The notes under the pieces are model-generated. The model was given only the letters and a program-made list of their open reading frames with translations. It searched no databases and had not been told where the DNA came from. A program made the position numbers and the translations under genes. Below are positions 22,559 through 33,374 of a stretch of DNA of 64,000 nucleotides, piece by piece. The stretch's first letter is position 1; every line of letters starts with the position of its first letter. This stretch comes from Hyaloperonospora brassicae (Eukaryota > Oomycota > Peronosporomycetes > Peronosporales > Peronosporaceae): contig CANTFL010000028.1 in the NCBI GenBank assembly GCA_947650285.1, forward strand, positions 62,001 to 126,000, read 5' to 3'.

Positions 22559-24196
22559 CTACTCCTTGCTCGTTCCAAGTTCCTCCGTGCCATGTTCTGC
22601 GACAGGACCAGCGCTTCCGCAATCATCAACCGAAATAGTAGCTGACGCAGCGTTGTTGCTCGTGACACCGGGCGAGTCTTCGGTAGCGTCTGCATTCAAG
22701 GCATTCATGACTGGCTCAAACCCAGGAGCCTCGTACAGGAACGGTTGCGAACCTATGTTGACGAGCAGGATCTCCGCTTGCTCAACGCTGATGGCCGGGA
22801 AGAAACCCTGATCACTCGAAGAGTGCTTGACGTTGTGGTATGCTACACCGAGATCGACACCGTTGCGAGTAAATGACACCGTGCCCTCATCCAGGTCCAG
22901 CAGGCAACCAATCACATCGTTTTTACTCCATAGATCGTCCGTCGCGTACTCCTCGTCTTTGCCATTATTCCACTTGACTTGTCGAAACCCGTCGTAAGCC
23001 CAAGACCGCTCGTGGTCACCCACACCATCCCCCGTCTCCGAGTTGACCTCAAATGTTGAGTCTGCCCAACCAATCTGCACGACACCTGCTGTGACAAGAC
23101 GCACCTCATAATACCATCTACCCTGGGTCAAGGCGCAACAATGCCGCGCCGACGCCGTGCCAAAGTTGCCTCGGCCACGCAGCTCGCACAAACCGTGCTT
23201 GAACGTCGTTTTCACACCAGCACACACGTCCTCTTTGCTGTCGTCGCTCACAAGCTGCAGCCAGTTTTCAACAACCGGCAACGCACGCTGCACCGAGCGC
23301 ACGCTGATATACGAGGTAGCATCTGGCGGTGGCAGCACGCGAGCGTCCTGCCTCTTCTGCTGCTTCCCCACTCGACCCCTCGTCTTTCGACGTCCAAGTC
23401 CAGTCTTGATAGCGTCCAGCACATCCTCCGGCATCTCCTGTTCATAGTCCACATAGCTCTGCAATGCCAGCTGCTTGGACCGTTCTTCCTCTTCTTGTTT
23501 CACGCGTTTCAGCTCAGTCAGTCCTTCGCCCCGCAGCTCGTCTTGGCCATGCGCAAAGTCACAGTCGCGTCCACGTGGACAGCCCCACCAGCGTGGCGCA
23601 CCCACGGGCGCTACTTTCCCCCCTTCTCGTGCCTTGAGCCAGCTTTTACACAGCACTGTATTGCGTCGTCGCTTCATGTACGACTTCTTCACGCCCTCGG
23701 CCCACGACGGCGTGGCCAAGTACCACCCAGGAATCCCGCTCCGCGTCTCCTCGTCCAGCACTTCTCGATCGTCCATCTGCTGCTTCCCACGCGCGTTTCG
23801 CGCGTCCGTCTCGTCGAGCCACTTGCGCATAGCGACTTCCTGGTTCACGTGCCGCAGGCGACGGCCGTGCAGGTCCCGACACGCGCCAAAGTCCGTCGTG
23901 GCTTTGGCCCCAGAGGCTTTGCCCATACTGCGCAGCATGGCGCCAAACCCGCCTTTCCCACCGCGTAACCCGCCGCGCAATCGGGCGCGCAGGATCGTCG
24001 GGAACGCCGGGACGGGACTCGTGGCTTCGAGTTTGCGGCCGTTCACGTACAGGTCGACGAGCGACGACGGAACGCCTGCGCGCTGCTGGAGACACGACGC
24101 GATCGCGTCGACTGTCGCAGCGCTGGGCGGCAGTGAGACGCTCAGCGTGCGGGTCCAATGCACGAGGAACAGCTGCGGGCGCTCGGGCGGTGTCAT
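22559..24196 (-). CDS. SDE2: SDE2-family protein with CCCH finger and SPRY domain
   Basis: 545 residues from the ATG at 24196. Residues 1-80 are a ubiquitin-like fold ending in the hallmark GG79-80 followed by K81-G-G (RGGKGGFG), the site where known SDE2 proteins are cut to release the ubiquitin-like part and expose an N-terminal Lys. The SDE2 core follows (about 81-260), with a CCCH-like finger at C206-x5-C212-x3-H216 (C183 possibly the first ligand) and a charged coiled coil at about 220-250. Residues 340-490 are a SPRY domain (GRWYYEV, VQIGWAD, DVIGCLLDLD). Known SDE2 proteins act in splicing and in replication-stress and genome maintenance. The frame is open 96 codons upstream to 24484, but the internal ATG places the ubiquitin-like domain at the N terminus as the family requires. 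Divergent from the MOSC gene, 354 bp between start codons. Confidence 0.85.
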   Translation of the reverse strand: MTPPERPQLFLVHWTRTLSVSLPPSAATVDAIASCLQQRAGVPSSLVDLYVNGRKLEATSPVPAFPTILRARLRGGLRGGKGGFGAMLRSMGKASGAKATTDFGACRDLHGRRLRHVNQEVAMRKWLDETDARNARGKQQMDDREVLDEETRSGIPGWYLATPSWAEGVKKSYMKRRRNTVLCKSWLKAREGGKVAPVGAPRWWGCPRGRDCDFAHGQDELRGEGLTELKRVKQEEEERSKQLALQSYVDYEQEMPEDVLDAIKTGLGRRKTRGRVGKQQKRQDARVLPPPDATSYISVRSVQRALPVVENWLQLVSDDSKEDVCAGVKTTFKHGLCELRGRGNFGTASARHCCALTQGRWYYEVRLVTAGVVQIGWADSTFEVNSETGDGVGDHERSWAYDGFRQVKWNNGKDEEYATDDLWSKNDVIGCLLDLDEGTVSFTRNGVDLGVAYHNVKHSSSDQGFFPAISVEQAEILLVNIGSQPFLYEAPGFEPVMNALNADATEDSPGVTSNNAASATISVDDCGSAGPVAEHGTEELGTSKE

Positions 24197-24550
24197 GGCT
24201 GCAAATGCGTGAGCAGGAGAGGAACAAAGGCATAATGAATGGAGAATGAGAAAAGAGAGGTCGGTGTCCTGCGAGAGTTGATATACTGGGAGGCATACCG
24301 GTAGATTCAGTGGCTGATGCGGTAGTGGGCTGCGGCTGGTGTAAGTACGCGGTAAGTACGCAATCGATGATGGACGAGATGAGGGGGGTATGTCTGGCGC
24401 GACGAGGGGTACGTTTGCAAACGCCTTTGGACGCGCAGGGATTCGCTCATCTTTGCTGCTGTTTCTGAATTGTGGAGCACTCACTCATTAGCGCAGCGGA
24501 TTTGAGGTCTTGGGATACGGTACATGTAATTGGATCGAACTAACGCGCCC

Positions 24551-25599
24551 ATGTCTAAAAGTCACGACGTGCAGCTTTGGGATCGAAAGAGGGAGGAGTC
24601 GAAGCTTTCGGGTTCGACCGTTTCGGGGCTTTACGTGTACCCAATAAAGTCGTGTGGTGGGGTCTCCATACAAGCGACGCAATTGACAGCGAAAGGTTTG
24701 CTGCATGATCGAGAATGGGCGATCATTGACGGAACGAGGAACAAAGTGGTGACACAGAGGAGATATCCGAAACTAGCGCTGGTGCACCCGAAAGTGCTGC
24801 CTCGTTTGGATGCGGTGGAGGCAGAGGCGATTGTACTGATCGCCAAGGGAATGTCCGAGCTGATTGTACCGGTACAACAAGCTGGTGACGGCAGCATTGT
24901 GAGAAACGTGGCCATTTGGGCGGATACAGTGGAGGCAGTGGACCAGGGAGACGCAGCAGCAACGTGGCTAGACTCTTTTCTTGGAGAAGAGCCGGACTGC
25001 AGCTTTCGTCTAGTGAAGGCGAAAGAGGGGTTCACGCGGTATACGAAACCGGAATATGCGCTGGGGCATTCGACAAACTTTGCCGATGCATTTCCGTTCC
25101 TCCTCGCACTGGAGGAATCGCTTGAAGAGTTCAACACAATGCTCGACAATCCCGTTCCTATGAATCGGTTCCGTCCCAAGTACGTTACTGTATCGATTCT
25201 TAGAAGCTCTGTTCGCCGTGACACGCCGTGTCGCTGATGCTCTGTTGTTCGGTTTTCGTTAGTATTGTCGTACGAGGGAGTCCGGCGTTCGCAGACGAGC
25301 ATTGGGATTCTATCGCCATCAACGGCATGCTGTTTCGCAATGTGCGCCCTTGCTCGCGTTGTGGTATGCCGAGTGTCAACCAAGCAACAGGTGAAGTCCA
25401 TTTGGAGCGTGAGCCATCTCGTACTATCGTGCGTGAGCGCAACGGTGCTCGCTTGGGTTTCACAAACGGCAAAAAGTGCGAAGGGTATTTTGGCTCGAAC
25501 TTGGTGCTGGAGTCGGAGGATATGCGCTCGATAGCGTCTCAGTTGGCAGTTGGCGTACCTGTCAAGGTGCTCACTCTCAAAAGTGAGGTAGTTGCCTAG
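24551..25599 (+). CDS. mARC-like MOSC-domain molybdenum protein, two exons
   Basis: Exons 24551-25179 and 25263-25599, joined across an 83-nt GTACGT...TTAG intron, encode 321 residues. The join restores FRPNIVVRG, a conserved stretch in the family. About residues 25-145 are the MOSC N-terminal beta-barrel domain (LYVYPIKSCGGV, LLHDREWAII). About 170-315 form the MOSC domain with C240-S-R-C243, the position of the molybdenum-binding cysteine in mitochondrial amidoxime reducing component (mARC) proteins, followed by VNQATGE. Known mARC enzymes reduce N-hydroxylated compounds together with cytochrome b5 and its reductase. No N-terminal membrane segment is visible, so this one may be cytosolic. 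The ATG at 24551 is the first in the frame; the substrate is not predictable. Confidence 0.88.
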
Positions 25600-25759
25600 A
25601 CTCGCTGAAGAGGAGACCAAGAAGGACGGGTCGAAGGAGTACTAGACGCAACTCGTATAAGTTCAGACAGCAACGCGTGTTGTTGACTCCGTGTTTCTTC
25701 TGTCTCATTTTGTATCCTTTGCAATGCCCTGTTGTGCTACACGTCCAACATTAGTGTAT

Positions 25760-26440
25760 GCCAATGTTTCTTTGCAGCACCTCCTCGTGTATGTCCATAC
25801 CAGTGCTACAGACGCTGCTTTAGGATTCAGAAGGCCCGTAAGGAATACACGTCGAAGCCGCGTCCGCGTGATGAAAGCGACCGCACGACTTGTTCCCGTC
25901 GTCGTCGTCGTTCTCGGTCGACTACCGTGCGCCCTTCCACGCCAATGCCGCGTGGTGATGTTGTGCCCTCTCTTGCTCCAGCGCAGCGCTGCTAGTCGAG
26001 CGAGCGTAGCGGGTGATGCTGGCAGACGTAAGCACGAGCGGCACGACAGCGAGCGTGCTCGCGCTCTTCGATGCTTTGCTCATGACGGCGATAACAGAAG
26101 GTACTCCTTTCATTGCAGTGATAGATGGACGATGTCGTGTGCGGCTTTCAGAGCTTCTTGGCGAATGGACACGTAGGCCGGCGGGGGGGGGGAAGGACCA
26201 GTTGACAGGCAAAGGGGCAAGTTGTTTCTTTGGCCAGGAACCATTCAGTCATAGTTAGGACGAAGTCCACATAGACGATCCGTTTAGCCGCATGATAGCC
26301 ACAGAAAAGATTGCCGGTCCACTTGTACTCGGCCCAGACACGTCCACAAAGCCTTCTGAGCTGACGACAGTAGTAATAGCAGAAGCGAATGAAGGGCTCT
26401 AGCACCCTATGCTCGACGAACTTCGTGCATGTGGGGTAGA
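25760..26440. repeat. Copy 1 of a dispersed duplicated segment (second copy near 48590)
   Basis: This segment aligns by eye with 48590-49240: both share GTGCGCCCTTCCACG, then GACGTAAGCA..AGCGGCACGAC, then CATGACGGCGATAACAG, then CGATGTCGTGTG. In the shared core the minus strand is open in both copies and stops at the same TAG (complement of 25922-25924 here), giving 96 codons in this copy. The plus strand is also open in this copy (26013-26258) but interrupted in the other. No recognisable domain. 26185-26195 is a G-run. Confidence 0.6.
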
Positions 26441-26496
26441 CAAGCTCGTGTGTTTATCTATCTACAATTGAGAAGTGTCGTTCTAGGAACACATCT

Positions 26497-26631
26497 TGTA
26501 ACGGGGTGAGCCCGTTACGTAAAAAAATTGATACGAATGTATCAATTTTTGTATATTAGCGGTTTCGAGAATGTTCAATTAACATTACCCGAGAAGAGGT
26601 CATGTTGGCAGAATATTACCCCCGTGGATAA
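26497..26631 (+). repeat. 5' LTR of element B, left fragment
   Basis: It starts TGTAACGGGGTGAGCCCGTT and ends at GATAA (26627-26631), the target duplicated by the insertion of element A. The other fragment is 34316-34651. Confidence 0.9.
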
Positions 26632-26956
26632 TGTAATGGGCCACCCCGTTACATAAGTAGTTTCGAAAGTTTACATGTTACTTAAGTAGGGGTGTTACTT
26701 TCGAAGTAGCGAAAGTAGCACGTCGTATATTTTAGCTGGTTTAATGGGCTCAGTACCATTATTAGCCAGTAAGATATAGACACGTAGATTGAGTGGTTCC
26801 CATGAGTCCAAGGGAACCATTCGTACTTAGGATGATTTTAAAAGACAAAATATAAACAGAGTTAAAAATACTTAACACCTAAGACTTGGGCTTTGAACTT
26901 CCTCAAAGCGTTAGAAATAGTGTACGCTGAGTACGGGTTATTCTAGCCCCGTTACA
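26632..26956 (+). repeat. 5' LTR of element A
   Basis: TGTAATGGGCCACCCCGTTACA at the start is an imperfect palindrome; the end is CTAGCCCCGTTACA. TGGTAGCACTTAG at 26959 is the probable primer-binding site (eight bases fit initiator tRNA-Met). Confidence 0.95.
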
Positions 26957-26982
26957 CCTGGTAGCACTTAGTAGTCCTTCCC

Positions 26983-28032
26983 ATGCCCGAGTTTGGGATG
27001 AGCGATTCGTCGTACTTTGACGCTCCAGACGTGAGTCTGGAGCACGCGACTTTTCCCCATCTCACTGGTGTTGAGTGGGATGCCCTAAATCGCCTCGCGG
27101 CGATATCGGGAGAGGCATTTGTTGTGTCGCTGATGAGATCAGCGACTCCTGATGAACAGCGCCTCGCCATACACGACTACATGGCTCGCGAGCTCGCCGA
27201 ATTCCATCGGCGAGGTTTAACTCCCTCGCGGACTTCACGGAACGATGCCGTGAAGATGGAGACCTCCGCCTATTCTGGCGAAGGAAAAGAACGCTTGTCG
27301 TTGTCTCGTTGGTTTCGAGAGGTCGACATCGCTATCGCCTCGAGACTTCTCGAGGCTCCTCAAGCGAAGGTCAATTTCCTTCTTTCCCGTCTCACTGGGA
27401 AAGCCAAGGAGTGGGCCTTGGGAAAACTCGTTGTTGACGAGTTTGCGTTCCCCACTCTGGAAGCCATCCAGAGTGACCTTCGACTCGCCTTCGAGCCGCC
27501 CCAGGAAGAGAAGTTGGTGCGTTCAAGGTTCCTGTCCCTGCGACAGGGTAAGATGTCCATGCGCGACTACGTGCAGATGGCTCGACATCTGGCGTCTTGT
27601 ATTGTCACGCATCCCATGGACATGTATACACAAGTGAACGTGTTTGTCGATGGCATGCGTGAAGGGCAGACTCGCCTCTCGCTGGAACGAGCAGAGCCTG
27701 CCACGTTGGAGGAGGCTTTCGCTATCGCTCTCCGTGAGGATTTCAGAGTCACCAAGGCCTATACCAAGTCTTCAGTTGTTACCGCTGTCAGATCAGCGGG
27801 CCCGGAACCTATGGAGATCGATGCAATTGAGTCGTCGGGTGACCGACGACGCGCTACAGCCTACAAGGGCGACGTCCGAGGCGGACGTCAGATGATCTGC
27901 TTTCGATGCCGAAAGCCGGGACATCGCGCGGCTGAATGCCGCGCGCCAGCACCGATGTCGGTGCATGCGTCGGACACCCATCATGAGGGAGGTGCTCCGA
28001 TCAGTCGTCCAAAAAACGGACGAGACCAGTAG
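26983..28032 (+). CDS. gag: gag of element A
   Basis: A 349-residue polyprotein that forms the virus-like particle and packages the RNA. About residues 85-260 hold a retrotransposon gag core of Ty3/gypsy style ([37 protein letters not shown], then [15 protein letters not shown]). A CCHC zinc knuckle, [14 protein letters not shown], lies near 27900. The ATG at 26983 is the first suitable one after the primer site. The frame ends P-K-N-G-R-D-Q-stop, with the stop lying inside a hairpin just after a slippery AAAAAAC, so a fraction of ribosomes should pass into pol. Confidence 0.93.
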   Translation: MPEFGMSDSSYFDAPDVSLEHATFPHLTGVEWDALNRLAAISGEAFVVSLMRSATPDEQRLAIHDYMARELAEFHRRGLTPSRTSRNDAVKMETSAYSGEGKERLSLSRWFREVDIAIASRLLEAPQAKVNFLLSRLTGKAKEWALGKLVVDEFAFPTLEAIQSDLRLAFEPPQEEKLVRSRFLSLRQGKMSMRDYVQMARHLASCIVTHPMDMYTQVNVFVDGMREGQTRLSLERAEPATLEEAFAIALREDFRVTKAYTKSSVVTAVRSAGPEPMEIDAIESSGDRRRATAYKGDVRGGRQMICFRCRKPGHRAAECRAPAPMSVHASDTHHEGGAPISRPKNGRDQ

Positions 28033-28051
28033 GTGCAGGGCGCCCTACTGG
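28011..28051 (+). other. Predicted -1 ribosomal frameshift signal, gag-pol of element A
   Basis: The slippery heptamer A-AAA-AAC at 28011-28017 is phased exactly as required (gag codons AAA AAC, pol codons AAA AAA). An 8-nt spacer (28018-28025) is followed by a perfect 8-bp stem, CCAGTAGG (28026-28033) with CCTACTGG (28044-28051), and a 10-nt loop. The gag TAG (28030-28032) lies inside the 5' arm. The pol frame is open from the slip site to 33374. The same module occurs in elements B and C. Confidence 0.85.
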
Positions 28052-31000
28052 TTTGAAGAGAGGTCCGGGTCCACCGGTGGCAGCCCGACCTCCCAGCCCA
28101 TCTGTGCTGCGTGCACGGTCAAATGCCACCACTACGAGTGGTGATTCACGCCTGATTATTGTTAATCTACATGTCGCCGGTATCCGGCGACCCCTACGAG
28201 CGCTCCTGGATTCAGGAGCGACAAACAATTTCTTCCGTGAATCTTGCGTGTCAATGCTGCCACCCAGCATCCAGGTCCACGAGGGACCTGGCCAAGTTGT
28301 TGTCAAGCTCGCTGACGGGAAACCACGCCGCGTATCGCGGCGCGAAGTGTCGTTGCCGTACACGTTTGACGGCTTTCGCAGTAACGACAACTTCTTGGTG
28401 ATTGAAATGAATTATGCATTCGATTGCATCCTGGGCATGCCATGGTTGGCACGCTATAAGCCCCAGATCGACTGGTTAGCCAGATCAGTGAGACGTCGAA
28501 GCAAGTTCGACGTCAGCGAAGTGTTCACCCATCTCTTGGTGTCTCCAAGTGATTGGCCGAACGTTACAGTCGTGGATCGTACATCCACGACACCGGCGGT
28601 ACACAGAGTGAGCGATGGCCCTCTCTGTACCGCTTGTTCCGTGCCCCTACGCACGAGTGATGATGCCTCCTCGCTTTGCAGCGAGGAGTCCGACGTGGAC
28701 GAGCAGTGGCTCCCACGTAATGACGACGCGGACGAGCAGTGGCTCCCGCGCAACGACGACGCGGTCGAACAGCGGTTCCCGCACGAAAGAGCAGTGGTCG
28801 AACACGAACAGGTGTTCCCACCTGTACCCATTGTGGTCGAGCAGAGGCTCCCACAAGGGCAAGACGTGGCCGAGCAGGGGCTCGCCACCGAGTGTGACGT
28901 GGATGGACAAGAGTCCCCACGTGCGAATATGATGGTCGAACAGGGGATCCCATCATCGCCTACTGTGGTCGAACAGAGTTTCCCACATGAGCAAGACGTG
29001 GTCGAGCAGGGGCTCCCACACGAGTTTGTGGCGGTAGAGCAGGGGCTCCCGCATCATGCGTCGACGGACGAGTATGGAATACTCCCGTCGCGCGATTTCG
29101 ACGTCCTGGATGAGGACATCCAGCGTCTAGAGGGGGGTGCAGATTTAACACCTGACTGCGGTTCGCCAGCTTCGAGCATGGACTCGAGGCACGATGGGGA
29201 CGCAAGCTACGAGAACTCAGCGTTGGAATGTGTTCACGCTATTGTGTACGTGGACGGGAGTCCACAAAGGCGCCAATACATTGAGGTCGCGAGTCCACCT
29301 CGCGACGCGTCATCTATTACGAGCCTTCCAGGACTCTCCTGGAAGCATTTTCTACGCGACCTCAAGGGAGGCACGGTGGAACAAGTATGTCTGGTCACCA
29401 ACGAGGTGACTCATGAGCCGAATGAGGAGCTAATGACGCGCCCTCGAAGCGCTGAAAAGAAATCAGCGCGCGAAGAAAGATTTGCGTCGCAATCTTGGGA
29501 GGCTCTGCGCGAGTCTGATAACCCTGTTTACGACATTGCACGAGAGTACGCCGACGTGTTCCCGGACAAGATTCCGGCCGAACTCCCTGCCGATCGTGGC
29601 GTGCGGCACGAGATTGATCTCGTGCCAGGATCGAAATATTGTGTGACACGGCAGTGGCCGTTGCCTCGAGACCAAGTCGAGGCTATTGATGCATTCTTCG
29701 AAGGTCGTCGCAAGGCCGGTCATGTGCGTGAGAGTGTCTCTCCCCATTCGAGTCCAACCTTCTGCGTGAAGAAGGCTACGGGAGGCTGGCGTATAGTGCA
29801 TGCGTTTAACAAGCTCAACGATGCCACTATTCCTGCCCAAACGCCTATCCCCAGGAAAGACATGGTTCTAAACTCCATGTCAGGTAGCGTCATCTTCAGC
29901 GCCATCGATCTGACCGATGGCTTCTACCAGATCTTGATGCGACAGAGTGACATACCACTCACTGCGGTGAGCACCCCGAGTGGTATGCTTTGGGAGTGGC
30001 TGGTGATGCCACAAGGATTGAAGAACGCACCAGCCACTTTCAATCGCATGGTATCTCAAGTGTTGAGACCGCTTCGAGACTTTGCTCCTAGCTACTTCGA
30101 TGACATCTTTGTCCACAGTCGCGCTGAGGGCAATCTCAGTGCTGTCCAAGTTCACCTTCAACACCTGAAGCAGGTGTTTCAAGTCATGCGAGATAACAAG
30201 TTATATGCAAACTTGAAGAAGTGTGTATTCTGTGCACCGGAGATTCCGGTGCTGGGCTGCTACGTGAGTAAATCGGGTGTTCGAGCCGATCCAGAGAAGG
30301 TGTCGTCAATCTGTTCTTGGCCCACACCCAAGAACCCTACGGAGTTACGTCAATGGCTCGGTCTAGCTAATTACTTGCATAAGTACACAAAGGATTACGC
30401 CGGTTCTATACAGCCCCTGTCGTCACTTCTGAAGAAAGACGCCACGTGGTCGTGGCGTCCCGAACATCAAGCAGCCTTTGACGCAGTGAAGAAAAGCCTG
30501 GCGTCGGCGCCAGTGTTGATACTCCCTGACGACACCAAACCGTTTCACGTGGTGTGTGATGCAAGTGACTTTGCAATTGGTTGCGCCCTCATGCAGTTCG
30601 ATCACGAGGGCCGTGAACGAGTCGTGAGCTATCAGTCACGACAGATGAAGCCGGCAGAGAAGAACTATCCGGTTCACGATAAGGAACTGCTAGCGATGCG
30701 CTACGCACTCATCAAGTTTCGTGTCCACCTACTGGGCGAACGCACGTTCGCCCTGTATACTGATCATGCATCGCTGCGGACAGCAATGAAGAGCCCACAC
30801 CTGTCACAGCGGATGGCACGGTGGCTCTCTTTCTTCTCCGAGTACAACTTCGTCGTGCACTACAAGCCAGGCAAGACCAACATTCTTGCTGACGCACTGT
30901 CACGACGCCCAGATTACGATCCTCGTATGGCACTGAGTCGTCAGGCAACTGACGACGACGATGAAGACGATCGATGTGCGACGTGTGTGTCGTTGAATCT

Positions 31001-33374
31001 AACTCGGGTCACACCCGAGTTATGCCTTTTCGATGAAATTGTCGCGGCTTACGCGAACGATCCAGATTATGCGGACATTATTGCCTATCTGCGCGCTCCC
31101 AGCGATGCTGCACTGGGAGCTCTTTCGCGAACGAAGCGTGATCACATTCAACGATACAGTATGGACGGTGATTTGCTGTTATATAGCATCGACAAATTCG
31201 ATGCGCCTCGAACTGTGATTGCGAATGACTTGGATTTGCGTGCTCGTATCATCCACGAGTACCATGATGCCCCAATTGGCGGTCATCTGGGCCGCGAAAA
31301 GACATTCGCGGCTGTCTCGCGCGACTTCTTCTGGCCCCACATGTACAAGTGGGTTCGCAACTGGGTTCGCACCTGCGAAGTATGTCAGCGCGTGAAGCCA
31401 TCACCATCGTCGCAGGCACCCCTGCGACCCCTGCCAATTGCAGCTGAGGCTTGGAGCTCAGTCTCAATGGATTTTATCTTCGGGCTTGCACCAGATGGCC
31501 AAAACCGATCGGGTATTCTGGTCTTTGTCGACAGATTCAGCAAGATGACACATCTGGTGCCTGTTCATGCAACGATCACCGCGGCTGAGACCGCGGTGCA
31601 CTTCATTGACACTGTGTTTCGCCATCACGGTCTTCCAGACAACATTGTCTCGGACCGTGATCCTCGTTTTACATCTGCTTTTTGGACGTCATTGTTCGAG
31701 TTGCTTGGCACAAAGCTGCAAATGTCGACAGCAGCCCATCCGGAAACGGATGGGCAAACAGAGAGAGTTAATCGGGTCCTCGAAGATGTTCTTCGAAGTT
31801 ACGCAACGTCCTTTACAAGTTGGAGTGCGTTTTTGCCACTCGCGGAGTTTGCACTCAACAACGCGGTTCACGCGTCAACGGGGTTGACGCCATTTTTTGC
31901 AAATTCGTCCCGTCATCCTCGTGTACCTACCCTTCTTGCCGTGGGTCAACCCACGGCTCTTCGTGGCTCCACTCTGGCGGGGGGTGATAACGATAAACAA
32001 CGATCGAGTGAAGCTCACGGTATTCTGAGCGCGAATGTTGTCAACCATTCCAAGGCGAAGTCTTCTGTTTCGACGCCACGTGACGTGGCGTCCCCGATAG
32101 CTCAATGGACTACACAGACGCTGATCGACCCTTCTTCGAGTATGCGAAACCCTAAAGCTAACTACGCGCCGATTGAATCGGCGCGACCAATTGATGACAT
32201 GGCTGTGTCAGAGTTTATACTCCAACGTCAAGCCATCACGAGGTTTGTACGCGATACTCTTCGATCTGCAGTGGATAAACAGAAAGCGAATGCAGACAAA
32301 CGTGGAAGAAAGAACACGAGTACATTCAAGAAAGGTGATCGTGTATTGTTATCTACCGAAGGCCTACGAGATTCAGCAGTAACCAATCTAGGCGCGAGCA
32401 AACTCGCGCCACGTTTCATCGGACCATTCACGGTACTCAAGGCAATCGGCGACGCATACACACTGGCCATCCCTTCGTCACTGCGACTTCACCCGACGTT
32501 TTACGTCGGGCGGCTCAAGGAGTACCGTCCAGCTACGCTTCACGGGTTGGCTCCGTCCTCGGAGTCAAAGGCTCATAGGTCGACCTTCCCTCTCGCCTTG
32601 CTCGACGCACCAGCGACATCGGACGCGGCTGCGTCCCAGCCTGCGCGTGCCCAAGAACCTGGCGTTCCAGGTTCCGCATCCGTTCAAGCAGCTCGCGGTT
32701 CGACTGTCGAATCTCGTTCGCTGTTCTCTCAGCCCGCGCAGCTCGGTCAAGGGCAGCTTCAGCCTCCAGCTGGGCATCGACAGCCTTGTTCACAGCCGCA
32801 TCTACATCGTCCTGGGCAACCAGGACGCCAGCAGTACCATCGTGAGGGTCCACCACCGCTTGTGGACGCGGAAGGCCAGAAGCGCTGGATTGTGGAGCGT
32901 TTACTGGGTCACGAGGACCCTCGTCGTGAAACGACATCGTCGCGACACCATGAGCGCGCGGTTCCAACCGCGCGCAAGTATCGTGTACGTTGGCTCGGGT
33001 TTCCACCCGAGCAGGATACGTGGGAACCGCGCTCTTCGCTTCTTCGAGACGTTCCGGACCTCGTTCGGGCTTACGAGTCCCTGCACACGCTTGGTGTAGA
33101 CTTGGTCGACGACCTGTGTGTTCTCGCGGTGAGCGAGAACGAGATGCACGACGACGGTGTCGTGGTGAAGTGTCACCACGACTACGAGACCGAGAGCGAT
33201 TGCGAGAACGTCGTGGTGACGTTTCACCACGACGACAAGATGAAGAGCGACGACGAGAACGTTGCGAAGAGCGTGTATCGCGACGATCACGCGAACGAGA
33301 ACGTCGTGGCGATTGCACGGCACCACGACCTCGCGAACGCGAGTGGTGTCGCCAGCGTGACGCGCCACGATTAA
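28011..33374 (+). CDS. pol: pol of element A: protease, RT, RNase H, integrase, chromodomain
   Basis: Read as a -1 extension of gag, about 1,785 residues after the slip (2,130 for the fusion). Order: protease with DSGAT at about 28209 and CILGMPW; a region of 11-residue tandem repeats (28695-29063); RT (about 29600-30250) with YFDD at 30093; RNase H (about 30530-30900) with CDASDFA, KELLAM and YTDHAS; integrase (about 31250-31900) with HEYH..H, CEVC, MDF at 31467, SDRDPRF and [13 protein letters not shown] module RFIGPFTV through LKEYRP ending near 32530; chromodomain at about 32860-33095 ([15 protein letters not shown]); and a His/Asp-rich repetitive tail (33100-33370). No stop or missing catalytic residue was seen. 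Chromodomains in this group are known to guide integration to marked chromatin. Confidence 0.93.
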   Translation, partial: KKRTRPVGAGRPTGLKRGPGPPVAARPPSPSVLRARSNATTTSGDSRLIIVNLHVAGIRRPLRALLDSGATNNFFRESCVSMLPPSIQVHEGPGQVVVKLADGKPRRVSRREVSLPYTFDGFRSNDNFLVIEMNYAFDCILGMPWLARYKPQIDWLARSVRRRSKFDVSEVFTHLLVSPSDWPNVTVVDRTSTTPAVHRVSDGPLCTACSVPLRTSDDASSLCSEESDVDEQWLPRNDDADEQWLPRNDDAVEQRFPHERAVVEHEQVFPPVPIVVEQRLPQGQDVAEQGLATECDVDGQESPRANMMVEQGIPSSPTVVEQSFPHEQDVVEQGLPHEFVAVEQGLPHHASTDEYGILPSRDFDVLDEDIQRLEGGADLTPDCGSPASSMDSRHDGDASYENSALECVHAIVYVDGSPQRRQYIEVASPPRDASSITSLPGLSWKHFLRDLKGGTVEQVCLVTNEVTHEPNEELMTRPRSAEKKSAREERFASQSWEALRESDNPVYDIAREYADVFPDKIPAELPADRGVRHEIDLVPGSKYCVTRQWPLPRDQVEAIDAFFEGRRKAGHVRESVSPHSSPTFCVKKATGGWRIVHAFNKLNDATIPAQTPIPRKDMVLNSMSGSVIFSAIDLTDGFYQILMRQSDIPLTAVSTPSGMLWEWLVMPQGLKNAPATFNRMVSQVLRPLRDFAPSYFDDIFVHSRAEGNLSAVQVHLQHLKQVFQVMRDNKLYANLKKCVFCAPEIPVLGCYVSKSGVRADPEKVSSICSWPTPKNPTELRQWLGLANYLHKYTKDYAGSIQPLSSLLKKDATWSWRPEHQAAFDAVKKSLASAPVLILPDDTKPFHVVCDASDFAIGCALMQFDHEGRERVVSYQSRQMKPAEKNYPVHDKELLAMRYALIKFRVHLLGERTFALYTDHASLRTAMKSPHLSQRMARWLSFFSEYNFVVHYKPGKTNILADALSRRPDYDPRMALSRQATDDDDEDDRCATCVSLNLTRVTPELCLFDEIVAAYANDPDYADIIAYLRAPSDAALGALSRTKRDHIQRYSMDGDLLLYSIDKFDAPRTVIANDLDLRARIIHEYHDAPIGGHLGREKTFAAVSRDFFWPHMYKWVRNWVRTCEVCQRVKPSPSSQAPLRPLPIAAEAWSSVSMDFIFGLAPDGQNRSGILVFVDRFSKMTHLVPVHATITAAETAVHFIDTVFRHHGLPDNIVSDRDPRFTSAFWTSLFELLGTKLQMSTAAHPETDGQTERVNRVLEDVLRSYATSFTSWSAFLPLAEFALNNAVHASTGLTPFFANSSRHPRVPTLLAVGQPTALRGSTLAGGDNDKQRSSEAHGILSANVVNHSKAKSSVSTPRDVASPIAQWTTQTLIDPSSSMRNPKANYAPIESARPIDDMAVSEFILQRQAITRFVRDTLRSAVDKQKANADKRGRKNTSTFKKGDRVLLSTEGLRDSAVTNLGASKLAPRFIGPFTVLKAIGDAYTLAIPSSLRLHPTFYVGRLKEYRPATLHGLAPSSESKAHRSTFPLALLDAPATSDAAASQPARAQEPGVPGSASVQAARGSTVESRSLFSQPAQLGQGQLQPPAGHRQPCSQPHLHRPGQPGRQQYHREGPPPLVDAEGQKRWIVERLLGHEDPRRETTSSRHHERAVPTARKYRVRWLGFPPEQDTWEPRSSLLRDVPDLVRAYESLHTLGVDLVDDLCVLAVSENEMHDDGVVVKCHHDYETESDCENVVVTFHHDDKMKSDDENVAKSVYRDDHANENVVAIARHHDLANASGVASVTRHD
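28695..29063 (+). repeat. Eleven tandem 33-nt units inside pol of element A
   Basis: Ten units of 33 nt and one of 39 nt (the fourth), each encoding a variant of [11 protein letters not shown]. They lie between protease and RT, remain in frame, and vary from unit to unit. This is a coding minisatellite; any role as a spacer or linker is unknown. Confidence 0.92.

Noticed and set aside
22347..22811. 154-codon plus-strand frame
   Set aside because: Ser/Pro/Cys-rich, overlaps the 3' end of SDE2 on the opposite strand, no domain.
23141..24212. Long plus-strand frames opposite the SDE2 gene
   Set aside because: They lie wholly over a recognised gene on the other strand and have low-complexity Ser/Arg composition.
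24197..24484. 96-residue N-terminal extension of SDE2
   Set aside because: SDE2 proteins begin with the ubiquitin-like domain, which starts right after the ATG at 24196; the extension has no domain.
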